64,000 bases of DNA, from positions 1,225,966 through 1,289,965 of the forward strand of contig CP060531.1 of the NCBI GenBank assembly GCA_016806715.1. The letters run 5' to 3'. The translations under genes were made by a program, and so were the position numbers. Source of the DNA: Thermoplasmatales archaeon (GTDB lineage: Archaea; Thermoplasmatota; Thermoplasmata; Thermoplasmatales; Thermoplasmataceae). Below, in pieces: positions 44,313-53,491 of this stretch. Numbering within the stretch: the stretch's first letter is position 1; each line of letters starts with the position of its first letter. The notes beneath the pieces were generated by a model, which saw only the letters and a list, made by a program, of their open reading frames with translations, searched no databases and had not been told where the DNA came from.

Positions 44313-45446
44313 CTACAGACCTCCATAAGCATCCATGAATAGTTTCCTGATCTCATCACTTCCGGCATCCCTTGGGTTCATGGTGACGCCCGTGGACTCT
44401 GATGCCATGGAAACAAGAGAATCCAGTGATTCCGTGAACGCATTTCTGCTTATCCCGGCATCTCTCAGCGTCAGGGGCTGGCCGATTGACCTGAAATATA
44501 ATCTCAGGCTATCCTGCAGTTTTTTGCCCTTGTACTTTTCGCTGAAAAGTGAATTCAGTTTGCCGTATTTTTCTTCACTGGATGGGTAATTGTATTCGAC
44601 CACATATGGGAGGAAGAGACCGACTGTCTTGCCATGAGCTATCTTGAAGTGTGCTCCCAGGGAGTGTCCCAGCGCATGGGCAAGGCCTATCTGTGAGTTG
44701 GAGAATGACAGTCCTGCCATGGAAGCACCGATATGTACGTTTGATCTCCGGGCAAGGTTTGTGGGGTCATTCAGCACCTCATCCAGGCTCCCGATTATCA
44801 GGGAAAGGGCTTTTTCTGACAGGGCATCTGAATAGGGGTTGTTCCACTGGCTGACGTAGGACTCAATTGCGTGGGTAATTGCATCTACGGCGGTGTTCCT
44901 TGTCTGCTCCGCAGGAAGGTCCAACACCATCACCGGGTCAAGTATGGCGTAGTCCGGCAGTATCTCCGGGGAAGCCAGTTCGTTCTTCCTCTTCTCATTC
45001 TTCTCCGATAGCACTGCTGCCCATGAACATTCTGAACCGGTGCCGCTGGTAGTGGGGATTTCAATCAGTCTGCATTTCTTCCTGAGGTTCAACGGTACAA
45101 GGGGGGTTATATCATAGACAGATAAGTCAGGCCTTTCGTACATGGCAAACAGGATCTTTGCAGTGTCCATTGAGGATCCACCGCCGAGGCCTATTATCCA
45201 GTCTGGTGAAAAATCCCTGATTGTGCTGATTCCCGCAACCATCTGCTCCTCGTCGGGTTCTTCTGATACGTTGCCAACAACAATTGACCCCGTAGATTCC
45301 GGCAGAGCATCCCTTACCTTGCCGGGCAGGTTGGTGTTCAGCAGGAACCTGTCCGTTATTATGGCTGCTCGCTTAACGGGCAGAGTTGAGAGGAATGACA
45401 GTGCATCTTCCCCGTAAATTATCTGCGGGCTTCTGAAAAACCACAT
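44313..45446 (-). CDS. Iron-containing alcohol dehydrogenase
   Basis: Taking ATG 45444-45446 (MWFFRSPQIIYGEDAL) gives 377 residues; ATG 45503 would add 19 with no homologous content. The coenzyme motif is DWIIGLGGGSSMDTAKI, with EIPTTSGTGSECSWAAVLS and the metal-binding region LDLPAEQTRNTAVDAITHAIESYVS; HALGHSLGAHFKIAHGKTVG supplies metal histidines. Group III alcohol dehydrogenases oxidise or reduce small alcohols, aldehydes or hydroxyacids. It precedes the aldehyde dehydrogenase by three bases. Confidence 0.92.
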   Translation of the reverse strand: MWFFRSPQIIYGEDALSFLSTLPVKRAAIITDRFLLNTNLPGKVRDALPESTGSIVVGNVSEEPDEEQMVAGISTIRDFSPDWIIGLGGGSSMDTAKILFAMYERPDLSVYDITPLVPLNLRKKCRLIEIPTTSGTGSECSWAAVLSEKNEKRKNELASPEILPDYAILDPVMVLDLPAEQTRNTAVDAITHAIESYVSQWNNPYSDALSEKALSLIIGSLDEVLNDPTNLARRSNVHIGASMAGLSFSNSQIGLAHALGHSLGAHFKIAHGKTVGLFLPYVVEYNYPSSEEKYGKLNSLFSEKYKGKKLQDSLRLYFRSIGQPLTLRDAGISRNAFTESLDSLVSMASESTGVTMNPRDAGSDEIRKLFMDAYGGL

Positions 45447-45676
45447 ATTATCCCACCCGAATTTCCATGTTTGTAACGCAATCAATCCATCCATTTCCCA
45501 CAAACAGCCCGTTCACGTTCATGGTTATACAACCCAATTTTCTATATAGAGGTTTTCCGCACTGGCTTAACGCAAAAAGAGATTTTCTACGCAGAAATTG
45601 GATGCAAGCCAATTATATTTTGGGCAAATTATCATTTTAGCACTGTCAGTCCCGGCAAAACGGTGCTCTATTTGTT

Positions 45677-46726
45677 TTACGCCTCATAAATTCCTGCTAA
45701 AGATGCAGTTTTCCCATCGTCGAGGATTATGCCGGTATCGTATCCGCAGTATACGCACTTTCCATCAGTGGTAAGCATTATCTTTGTTGTCCTGAAAATA
45801 TTCCTTTCAACAACGACACGACCGCATCCAGGGCAATATGTATTCTCGAACCTGTGCCCCGGGACGTTTCCAACATAGGAATACTTGAACCCCATCTCAA
45901 GGGCGATATCATGGTGCTGCTCCAGCGTTCGGACCGGTGTCTGCGGCAGGTCCTGTAACTTGAAATCGGGATGGAACCTCAGGAATTCAATCGGGACTGC
46001 GTTTCCGACAGAGTCAAGTATCCTACCAAGCATGGTTCTCAATTCATCTGTATTATCACCAATTCCAGGAAGAACAAGATCGGTTATCTCGAGGTGTATT
46101 CCCGCCTTCTTGAACCCCTCCAGGGTAGCGTAAATCGGTTCCGCACTTGGTACGGAAATATATTTCCTGTAAAACTGCGTGCCCGCATTGCCCTTGAAAT
46201 CAACAGTGGCGGCTGTAAGGAAGTCCCTTGCCATGTTTATGGATTCGTCCGTTTCAAAGCCGTTGGTAACAAAGATGTTGATCAGCCCCTTCTTCCTGGC
46301 TATCACTCCGATATCGTGCGCAAACTCCATGAATATGGTCGGCTCATTGTAAGTGTACGCAATCCCCCTGCACTTCAACCGCAGTGCTTCGTCAACCACG
46401 TCCTCGGGAGATATCTCCGTCCCCTCGGCCTTTCTCCTCTGGCTGATGTCCCAGTTCTGGCAATAGGCGCAGGCATAGTTGCAGCCCGTGGTGGATAATG
46501 ATAATATCCTCGAATTCGGAAACATGTGCAGCACAGGTTTCTTCTCTATCGGGTCCACATGCATTGCTGACACCAGCCCATAGACTGACAGATACAGCTT
46601 CCCGCCAATGTTAGTCCGGACTCCGCAGAAACCTGTCTGTTCAGGCTTTAGAATGCAATATCTCCAGCAGGCTGTGCATTTCACCCTGCCGTCCCCGATT
46701 TCCGAGTAAAGCACTGCTTCCTTCAT
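45677..46726 (-). CDS. amrS: AmmeMemoRadiSam system radical SAM enzyme
   Basis: 349 residues. The N-terminus has four Cys (C17, C20, C24, C34). The 4Fe-4S/SAM motif C-x3-C-x2-C is at C82-C86-C89 (TTGCNYACAYCQNW). The C-terminus adds two more Cys pairs (CPGCGR, KCVYCG), a zinc-ribbon-like tail that is unusually rich. The family always travels with MEMO1 and AMMECR1 homologues; the joint reaction is unknown. The ATG overlaps the MEMO gene stop by four bases (ATGA). Confidence 0.93.
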   Translation of the reverse strand: MKEAVLYSEIGDGRVKCTACWRYCILKPEQTGFCGVRTNIGGKLYLSVYGLVSAMHVDPIEKKPVLHMFPNSRILSLSTTGCNYACAYCQNWDISQRRKAEGTEISPEDVVDEALRLKCRGIAYTYNEPTIFMEFAHDIGVIARKKGLINIFVTNGFETDESINMARDFLTAATVDFKGNAGTQFYRKYISVPSAEPIYATLEGFKKAGIHLEITDLVLPGIGDNTDELRTMLGRILDSVGNAVPIEFLRFHPDFKLQDLPQTPVRTLEQHHDIALEMGFKYSYVGNVPGHRFENTYCPGCGRVVVERNIFRTTKIMLTTDGKCVYCGYDTGIILDDGKTASLAGIYEA

Positions 46727-47532
46727 ATGTACGCCACCATTGATGCATATCCGACCACTGGCTCGTCGTTACCGGTAACTTCCCCTGAAGTTGTGTGGTG
46801 CAGCAATTTTATCCTGCCGTTCATTTTCCTGGTGACGTGCATGAGGGTGGCAATGGCGCCATACCCGCATGCACTTATGTCCTCTTCCCTGAGCGTCCTG
46901 TAAAAGCCTGCCAGATCAAGCTCCACAATTTTATCGATTAGCGCAAGGTCCTTCCTGACCGTAATCTCCTGCTTCTGGTAATGGTTCAGGTCGGAGCTGG
47001 CTATTATGGTGAATTCATCAATGTGTTTCACCAGTGCATCACCAAGCGGTATCGCTGCATCCTTCTCCTGGTACCACATGCAGATGGGCACAAACGTGAA
47101 TTCCTTGCCGTATATACGCTGGAGGAATGGTATCTGTACCTCTATGGAGTGTTCTGCATATTGTGATCTGGGGTCGTTTTCGACGAAAGGCACCTCGGAC
47201 ATTATCTCATTCATGGTACCAACATTGACCTCAGCGGTACCAAGAGGTGTCTCCCATTCATCCATTCCTGTGCTCACGCTTGATCCTATGCCCCTGTGGT
47301 TGGGGCCGATTATGACAAAATTTCGTGAACTGGAATATTTCCTTATGGAGTTATAGGAATATGCTGCAGTACCTCCGGAATATTCATAACCTGCGTGTGG
47401 AACAACTACACCAATTAACCTCTTCATTTCCGTTTCAGGCAAAACTGCGGCGGACAGGACCTTGTCTATAGCTGCTTCCAGGTCTGGTTTTGCAGAAGGG
47501 TAGAACATTCCGGAAACTGCCGGATGTCTCAT
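46723..47532 (-). CDS. MEMO1 family protein (AmmeMemoRadiSam component B)
   Basis: A 269-residue protein opening MRHPAVSGMFYPSAKPDLEAAI, with VVPHAGYEYSGGTAAYSYN, VIIGPNHRGIGSSVS and IIASSDLNHYQ, the conserved H, H and H/D-x-N-H patch that resembles class III dioxygenases and may bind iron or copper. Its role in prokaryotes is unknown. It overlaps the radical SAM gene and faces the AMMECR1 gene. Confidence 0.93.
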   Translation of the reverse strand: MRHPAVSGMFYPSAKPDLEAAIDKVLSAAVLPETEMKRLIGVVVPHAGYEYSGGTAAYSYNSIRKYSSSRNFVIIGPNHRGIGSSVSTGMDEWETPLGTAEVNVGTMNEIMSEVPFVENDPRSQYAEHSIEVQIPFLQRIYGKEFTFVPICMWYQEKDAAIPLGDALVKHIDEFTIIASSDLNHYQKQEITVRKDLALIDKIVELDLAGFYRTLREEDISACGYGAIATLMHVTRKMNGRIKLLHHTTSGEVTGNDEPVVGYASMVAYI

Positions 47533-47829
47533 GGTTAAACAAGGGAAACCCGATAATTAACCTTTGTCCATTTCTGACATTATCAACTCTTAGCTGATGT
47601 TAAAGGCGCAAGCAACCTGACATGCACATATCCATTACAGAAAATGCATATTTGTGACCGGTTTTGCAGAATTCAAGCATTTAAAGAGCGATATTTTCAA
47701 AGTCTCACCAACTATTTTTTGACAAATTCCCATTTCTACTATTAGCCAAGAGTTGAAATCTTACAACCATGGACTTTATCCCCTTCTGATCAACTATTAT
47801 ACCTGAAACTCATTATAACATGGACAGCA
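47533..47829. promoter_or_regulatory. Divergent gap between MEMO1 and AMMECR1 genes
   Basis: 297 bases, AT-rich, no gene or repeat recognised. It presumably holds the divergent promoters of both genes of the AmmeMemoRadiSam set; CTATTATA near 47797 is a TATA-like candidate about 30 bases ahead of 47830. Confidence 0.4.
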
Positions 47830-48405
47830 ATGAAAATAGACGAAGTTTCGTCGATGACCCCTGAAGACGGGAAGATCCTTCTTAAAATTGCAAGAGAATC
47901 AGTGGAGGAACACATACTCAGGATGCGCGTGCCTGCGGTTAGAAGCATAGACCCGTCCATGAGGCAGAATGCAGGCGTCTTTGTTACCCTGAAGATTCAT
48001 GGGGACCTGAGAGGGTGCATTGGTTTTGTGGAAGCTATCTACCCCCTTTACATAGGAGTCCAGAAAGCTGCTGTCTATGCAGCGACGGATGACCCACGGT
48101 TTCTTCCTGTCAGCGAAGATGAGCTTGGCTTACTGGAATACGAAGTGACGGTTCTCAGTGATACTGAGGAAATCAGTATTGGAAAGGATACGGACCTTTC
48201 CGCACTTATTGTCAGAGGCGTGCACGGGCTGGAGATATCAAAGGGAATACGAAGCGGGCTTCTCCTTCCACAGGTAATGGTGGAAATGAACCTCAGTCCT
48301 CTGCAGTTCCTGGATGAGACCTGCATCAAGGCGGGCATGCGAAGCAGCTGCTGGAAGGATCCTGAAGCCAGGGTTTATCGATTCATGGGAAAGGTATTTT
48401 CATAG
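47830..48405 (+). CDS. AMMECR1 family protein (AmmeMemoRadiSam component A)
   Basis: 191 residues. The invariant core L-R-G-C-I-G occurs in LKIHGDLRGCIGFVEAIYPLY, preceded by NAGVFVTLK and followed by AAVYAATDDPRFLPVSEDELG. The fold pairs two subdomains around the LRGCIG patch; the biochemical activity is unknown. It is divergent from the MEMO1/radical SAM pair, completing the three-gene set. Confidence 0.94.
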   Translation: MKIDEVSSMTPEDGKILLKIARESVEEHILRMRVPAVRSIDPSMRQNAGVFVTLKIHGDLRGCIGFVEAIYPLYIGVQKAAVYAATDDPRFLPVSEDELGLLEYEVTVLSDTEEISIGKDTDLSALIVRGVHGLEISKGIRSGLLLPQVMVEMNLSPLQFLDETCIKAGMRSSCWKDPEARVYRFMGKVFS

Positions 48406-48408
48406 CGT

Positions 48409-49953
48409 TTAGAGAAAGAGCTTCGGTATTTCCCGATTCATGTTGACTACCAATACTTTTGTATTATTACCCTCACGTAACCACTCCATTTCTGCAAGAT
48501 CAGGTCCCGCAACTTTTGCCTCCACGCCGAATCCTCTTGCAACCTCTGCGATATCCAGATTCAGGTTGAAGAAATCTGCGTTTTCCAGGCCGGGATAATA
48601 GCTCTTTGAGTAACTCTTCAGTATGCTGTACCCCCCATTGTTCAGGACAAGTATCTTCAGGGGTATGTCATACCGCTTCGCAGTCCATAGGCTCTGCACA
48701 GTATACATGAACGATCCGTCGCCGATGACCAGAAGGACCTTATCCATGACTGTACCTATTCCCATGGCTGCAGGGATGCCCCAGCCCAGTTGCCCACTTC
48801 TTGCGGAGAAGTATCTCATGTGGGAATAACCCATTATGGATCTGACAACCGGTGACGCGGAAATTGATTCATCCACGACGGTATATCCCTCAAATACCTT
48901 CCTGGCCATCGACATAACATAATTGATGCCCATGACACGCTTCTCCCTTGCTACAGTTGTTGCAAGGCTGAAATCATCCGGCTTACGGAAATTTCCCTTT
49001 CTTGATACCATGTTTTTCGCGGAGGACAGGAAAAGTTTAGGGTTCATGCTGTAAGATTTTCCCATCCTGTTTGACAGATCCATGCCGACAAATATCACCT
49101 CTTTTCCTGGAAGCAGCGGTGACGGAAGGTATGGGTAGAGGGTTATGTCTCCGCCCACAAAGAGGATGAGGTCATGCTGCAGGAGCCTGAGGTTGATAAG
49201 CGTGGAGGCAGGAAGGAGGTCGCCAGCATAGTTACTGTCTGATGAGTCGTAAACCGCCCTGCTTGCCAGGGGTTCTCCATAAACCCGGCATCCGATCGCA
49301 TGTGCAAAATCTATGGCCTCTGCGAAGGCGTCGAACATGTCTATCTCATACCCAAATACGAGGGCAGGATTGCTTGACCGGTTTATCATGGAGACTATCT
49401 CTTTTACAGCGTCAGTGTCCACAATGGAATAATTTGGATCGTGTTCCTCAATGTTCGCCCTGCCTGTTTCCTGATCCATTATGTTCATGGGAAAGGACAA
49501 AAATACTGGCCCCATCGGTGGAGTCATTGCTATGGCTCTGGCCCTGGAGAGTGCGGGAGCTATGTCGGACGCCTGCGTCGCTTCGAACCTGTACTTCACT
49601 GCGTCCCCGACCAGCATGAGCAGGTTGTGTTGCAGGAGCGGATCATAGAATGCGTGCCGCAAATCCTGCTGGCCCGCGGTGATTACAACGGGCGACCGGT
49701 TGATCCTGGCTGTATGGATGAATGCCATGGAATTTGCCACTCCCGGCAAATCATGAAGGTTTACCAGGGTCGCGCTGCCGCTGGCCTGGGCAGCACCGTC
49801 AGCCATCCCGACAGAAATTGAATCATGCAGACTGAGTATGTAACCCTTTATTTTCCTCAACATGGGGATCTCGGTCGTTCCAGGATTTCCAAAGATCGGG
49901 TACAGGTCAAGAGACTCCACGGCATCCTCAAAGATCTCGTAGCCCTTCATCAT
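48409..49953 (-). CDS. ThDP-dependent decarboxylase, benzoylformate decarboxylase-like
   Basis: 514 residues of the acetolactate synthase/BFD superfamily. The N-terminal Glu that activates ThDP is in PIFGNPGTTEIPML, and the ThDP-diphosphate/Mg motif is VIGDGSFMYTVQSLWTAKRYDIPLKILVLNNGGYSIL. It lacks an FAD-loop and is short for acetolactate synthase, favouring a simple 2-oxoacid decarboxylase. It overlaps the D-2-hydroxyacid dehydrogenase by four bases. The substrate is not known. Confidence 0.88.
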   Translation of the reverse strand: MMKGYEIFEDAVESLDLYPIFGNPGTTEIPMLRKIKGYILSLHDSISVGMADGAAQASGSATLVNLHDLPGVANSMAFIHTARINRSPVVITAGQQDLRHAFYDPLLQHNLLMLVGDAVKYRFEATQASDIAPALSRARAIAMTPPMGPVFLSFPMNIMDQETGRANIEEHDPNYSIVDTDAVKEIVSMINRSSNPALVFGYEIDMFDAFAEAIDFAHAIGCRVYGEPLASRAVYDSSDSNYAGDLLPASTLINLRLLQHDLILFVGGDITLYPYLPSPLLPGKEVIFVGMDLSNRMGKSYSMNPKLFLSSAKNMVSRKGNFRKPDDFSLATTVAREKRVMGINYVMSMARKVFEGYTVVDESISASPVVRSIMGYSHMRYFSARSGQLGWGIPAAMGIGTVMDKVLLVIGDGSFMYTVQSLWTAKRYDIPLKILVLNNGGYSILKSYSKSYYPGLENADFFNLNLDIAEVARGFGVEAKVAGPDLAEMEWLREGNNTKVLVVNMNREIPKLFL

Positions 49954-50885
49954 GCCACCCTGTACAATGGTTCAAGCCCCTGGGCGTAGCGCAGGACGTT
50001 AGAGATCGTTTCAGTTATGAATCTCTGCTGGCTCTCCACGGTAACACCAGCTATGTGCGGCGAAAAAATCACGTTGTCCAGCCTGAAAAGTTCCGAGTTG
50101 AAATCTGGCGGCTCGTGTGCAAATACGTCCAGCCCGGCTCTTAATCCCTTCGTCCTGACTGCGTCTGCAAGCGCTTTCTCATCCACGACCTCTCCCCTGG
50201 ACGTGTTGATAAGTATGGAACTCTCCTTCATCCTTTCAAACGCAGAAGCGGAGAACATTTTCTCAGTTTCCGCAGTGAGAGGAACATGAATTGAAATCAC
50301 GTCGCTAACCTCGAGAAGCTTATTCATGGGCAGATATGTTATACCGAGGATCTGTTCTCTTTCTTCTGGTAGCCTGCGGACATCAGTGTACACGAGAGCC
50401 ACTTCGAAGGGGAGTAGCCTCTCTGCCAGTTTTATTCCTATGGCCCCCATCCCGACAATTCCAAAAGTCTTCCCCTTCAGTTCCCTTGAGCCGGTGATCA
50501 TTGGCCAGTTCCCGCTGCGAAGCTCACTGTCCAGAAACCTCATGTCTTTCAGGAGCGAAAGGGTCATAGCTATAACGTGTTCTGCCACGCTCTCCTTGTT
50601 GGCAACCGGAATATTGCTGAGCATTACACCCCTATCCCTCACTGCTGCAAGGTCAACATTGTCGTAACCGGTGCTCGCAACCTGCATGAACTTCAGAGAT
50701 GGAAACTTCGCCAGTGTTTCGCGATCGACTTTGGTGAAGGTTGTGACTACGAGGACATCCACTTCACTCCTCTCAAAATCCATGTCCGTCCTAATCTCCA
50801 GATCCGGCAAAATCTGTTTCACGCTTGCCTTTATTTCATCCATTGGGAGAAACGCAGGAAGCACAGCCATAGCTTTCATGTCCAT
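49950..50885 (-). CDS. D-2-hydroxyacid dehydrogenase
   Basis: A 311-residue NAD-dependent enzyme. The Rossmann motif is FGIVGMGAIGIKLAERL; catalytic Arg is in LINTSRGEVVDE, Glu in DVFAHEPPDF and His in VIFSPHIAGVT. It interconverts 2-oxoacids and D-2-hydroxyacids. Translational overlap with the ThDP decarboxylase suggests that the 2-oxoacid made by one is used by the other. It could equally be a glyoxylate/hydroxypyruvate or phosphoglycerate-type enzyme; the ACT domain of SerA is absent. Confidence 0.92.
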   Translation of the reverse strand: MDMKAMAVLPAFLPMDEIKASVKQILPDLEIRTDMDFERSEVDVLVVTTFTKVDRETLAKFPSLKFMQVASTGYDNVDLAAVRDRGVMLSNIPVANKESVAEHVIAMTLSLLKDMRFLDSELRSGNWPMITGSRELKGKTFGIVGMGAIGIKLAERLLPFEVALVYTDVRRLPEEREQILGITYLPMNKLLEVSDVISIHVPLTAETEKMFSASAFERMKESSILINTSRGEVVDEKALADAVRTKGLRAGLDVFAHEPPDFNSELFRLDNVIFSPHIAGVTVESQQRFITETISNVLRYAQGLEPLYRVA

Positions 50886-50942
50886 GTTAACGGGTTTTAA
50901 GGATAAAAAACATTCCAGTGCGTTTCGCAGAGGTGCAATGGA

Positions 50943-52031
50943 TCACGTTGCCGCAGAGAGTGGTATTATGGTGAAAGTGAATATGAACATGAGGAGGGCA
51001 AATATACCGATGGCCGCATCGCGCCTCGAGAGTTTTGAATAATCATCCAGGGCTGGAGGGTGGTTTATGCCCACAAAGATAACGAATATGGCAAGTATCC
51101 ACCAGCCAGTATAGAAAGAACCTATGATTATCAGGAAGATGACGAAGGCATATCCTATAAAGGACGATCTTCTGCCGAGCAACCCCCTGACAACGTGACC
51201 GCCGTCTAGCTGTCCAACCGGCAAAAGGTTCATGGCGGTTGCAAACATCCCGACCCAAACAGCAAAGACCATTGGGAAAACTGGCGTGACCGAAGACGAT
51301 GACAGTCCGAAAAGGTTGTATATTATGGGCAGGTGAATGAGATATGGAAAGGTGTTCTCTACTGGTAGGTATATTCCCTTAAGGTAATTCGCAACAAACA
51401 GCAGTGGAAGAGCAGTCAGGAAACCGAATATTGGTCCGGCGGCGCCTATTTCGGCCATCGCCTTCCTGTTTGGTATTGGGTCACGCAGGGAGATGAAAGC
51501 CCCGAATGTCCCGAGACCGATTGGGAAAGGAATAAAAAATGGCAGTGATGCTTTCACTGAGAATCTCTTAGCCACGATATAGTGCCCCAGTTCGTGTATG
51601 CCCAGTATGAGCATAAGTGGCAGCGAGAAATAGACAAATCCATACAGTAGGCTTATGTACTCGGCGTTAGGACCCGCTGGCACGAAATCAACAGATAGCT
51701 GTGAACCCACATAGATGGTTGAAGCCAGCGTCAGGACCAGCATTATTATGTTCACCCAATTTTCCCTGTATTTCACGGGAGGCCTGCGGGAAATTTCGAC
51801 AAAATTCTCCCCGTCCTGCTGGACAAAAGGTATGTAACCATTCGGAACAAGTTCTTTTCTCAATTCATCAAATTGAGTGGCAAAATCCGGGTTATCACTG
51901 TAAAAGAACAGGAACCTGACTCCTAGGGGGCTGACCTGCGTTTCATATGTATTGATGTACTTTTTAACGGTATTAACAACGTTTTCGAGGTCATCGCTCT
52001 GGACCTTCAGAATTCTTATCTGGTTCTCCAT
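50943..52031 (-). CDS. Site-2 protease family zinc metalloprotease (M50)
   Basis: A 362-residue intramembrane protease. After a soluble N-terminal part (about 1-85) come several membrane spans; the zinc motif H-E-x-x-H is in LGIHELGHYIVAKRF, and the second motif is NLLPVGQLDGGHVVRGLLG (the N/D-x-D-G-G-H variant). S2P enzymes cut membrane anchors of regulators. No anti-sigma or SREBP-like target is adjacent. It lies behind the 2-hydroxyacid gene by 57 bases on the same strand. Confidence 0.9.
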   Translation of the reverse strand: MENQIRILKVQSDDLENVVNTVKKYINTYETQVSPLGVRFLFFYSDNPDFATQFDELRKELVPNGYIPFVQQDGENFVEISRRPPVKYRENWVNIIMLVLTLASTIYVGSQLSVDFVPAGPNAEYISLLYGFVYFSLPLMLILGIHELGHYIVAKRFSVKASLPFFIPFPIGLGTFGAFISLRDPIPNRKAMAEIGAAGPIFGFLTALPLLFVANYLKGIYLPVENTFPYLIHLPIIYNLFGLSSSSVTPVFPMVFAVWVGMFATAMNLLPVGQLDGGHVVRGLLGRRSSFIGYAFVIFLIIIGSFYTGWWILAIFVIFVGINHPPALDDYSKLSRRDAAIGIFALLMFIFTFTIIPLSAAT

Positions 52032-52586
52032 AATGATCAGTTTTAAACTTTACCCCAGCTTAACGGACGTTAATCACATTTCATAACTCACTGACCCGCT
52101 GGGGAATTTTCAACCATCCTCTGATCGGACGTTCACTGCAAGGTGGCGCACCATATACTGCATCCGAAGCCCATGGGATTGGTGAATTATAGTTCCGCGT
52201 CGTCATAGGTGATCATGAATCACACTTACTAATTAACGGAACGGGAGCTAATTGAAATATAGCTTTTAACCTTTTACTCTGTAATGTCTCTTCTAATTTG
52301 CAGGAATATTCACACAGAAATCTGGTAAATCATTCTCAGGTTGTTGCTACTCACGATTCTCTTGACTCAAAGAAACCTTAAACCAGAAGCTCCGGAGATT
52401 TATTGGTGTTTATCTTCATTGAATAATCAATCTCTTATACGGTGGAACAGGATTAACACGGAGTTCGAACTTGCTTAGCCTCTCATGATATCATTGCAGT
52501 ACAAACCCAAAGAATTAGTACGGTAACACTTGAACCCAATTAGACCTGATTAAAGGATGAATGAGGAATGGACAATTGTAGGGGGA
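52032..52586. other. Intergenic stretch, nothing recognised
   Basis: A 555-base gap between the protease gene and the dead TnpB element. No gene, tRNA or long repeat was seen. Its right edge adjoins the shared 30-base TnpB end (52587). Confidence 0.45.
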
Positions 52587-52616
52587 AACTACTCCTCGCT
52601 AAAGCTTCGGAGCTTG
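52587..52616 (-). repeat. End of dead TnpB element; 30-base repeat shared with 24832-24861
   Basis: Identical over 30 bases to 24832-24861, running from AACTACTCC to GAGCTTG on the top strand. In TnpB orientation it includes the last codons, the TAG (52599-52601) and GAGGAGTAGTT, the predicted omega-RNA 3' end. Flanks differ immediately (TCCCCCTACAATTG here against GACCGAAGACTGC at the other copy). Confidence 0.6.
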
Positions 52617-53450
52617 TTGCTGTTTTCCCCTCCTACTTGTGAGTAGAGATTCATTGAACCGCGACGATTGGCCGGTTGACAACAACCTGAAGTACTCAGA
52701 TTTACCAAGTAACCCAATGTTTCTCGCGGCATTGAGGTCTGCATGCAAATCGAAACCACAGTTCAGGCAGTGGAGCCTCGATTCTTTTTCTGTTGTTTTT
52801 ATCTAAGAAACCACCCTTTGAGCATTTCTGGGTCTGTATTTGGGGGTCAATGTAAACAACGAACTTGTTCCTGTCCTGTGCTTTGTATTCTATGAACTGT
52901 TCCCGTTGAAAAGGCCACTATGAACCAAGCGGTCCGTTGAAACGCTTGCCGTAATTCTTCATCTTTGATGGCCTTAATTCTTCAAGTGCAAACAGGTCGA
53001 AAGGAAGTTCGACTGCACTCTTTTATATCATGTGATTTGTGTCCTACACGAACTGTCTCTCTCTTCCGCCCAGTTCCCTTAATTTTTTGTGTGCGGAACG
53101 AGTGCCTGCGTGCTGCATTTTCTTCCTGTTGTACCTGTTTCTCCCCTTGACGCTTTTCAGGTGCTTGCTGTTGAAAAACCTGTTGTTTGACAATACCGCT
53201 ATATTCTTGATTCCCCTGTCTATTCCTGCAACGTTTATCTCTCAGTTTTCTTCCTGTATAACCTCCTGATCAGGCAATTTCACCCGAACCATTACGAACA
53301 TTTTCCAGTGCTGTACATCAATGGACAGCTGTGCGTTAGTGTACTCCCCTCTGTATCTATCTTTTAATGGAGACCTGGTGACAGGGAATACTAAGTACGA
53401 TGTTGGCAGTCCTAGGGAGCCAATTTTTTCGTTCTTTGAGGATCAGCAGA
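52599..53450 (-). pseudogene. tnpB: Dead TnpB copy with stops and frameshifts
   Basis: Read leftward, segments of a TnpB appear. VAGIDRGIKNIAVLSNNRFF holds the first RuvC Asp; LFALEEL holds the Glu; KCSKGGFLDKNN is half of the zinc motif; and HCLNCGFDLHADLNAARNIG holds the last zinc Cys pair and the third Asp. The final residues QQQAPKL resemble the end of the intact copy (QAPKL). At least two in-frame stops and two frameshifts break it, and the N-terminal third is missing. The element type matches the intact copy at 24.8 kb, though the two TnpBs are not close relatives. Confidence 0.8.
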
Positions 53451-53491
53451 GGTAACTCATGCAGGAAGCTTTAAAAATAATTCAAGAGTAA

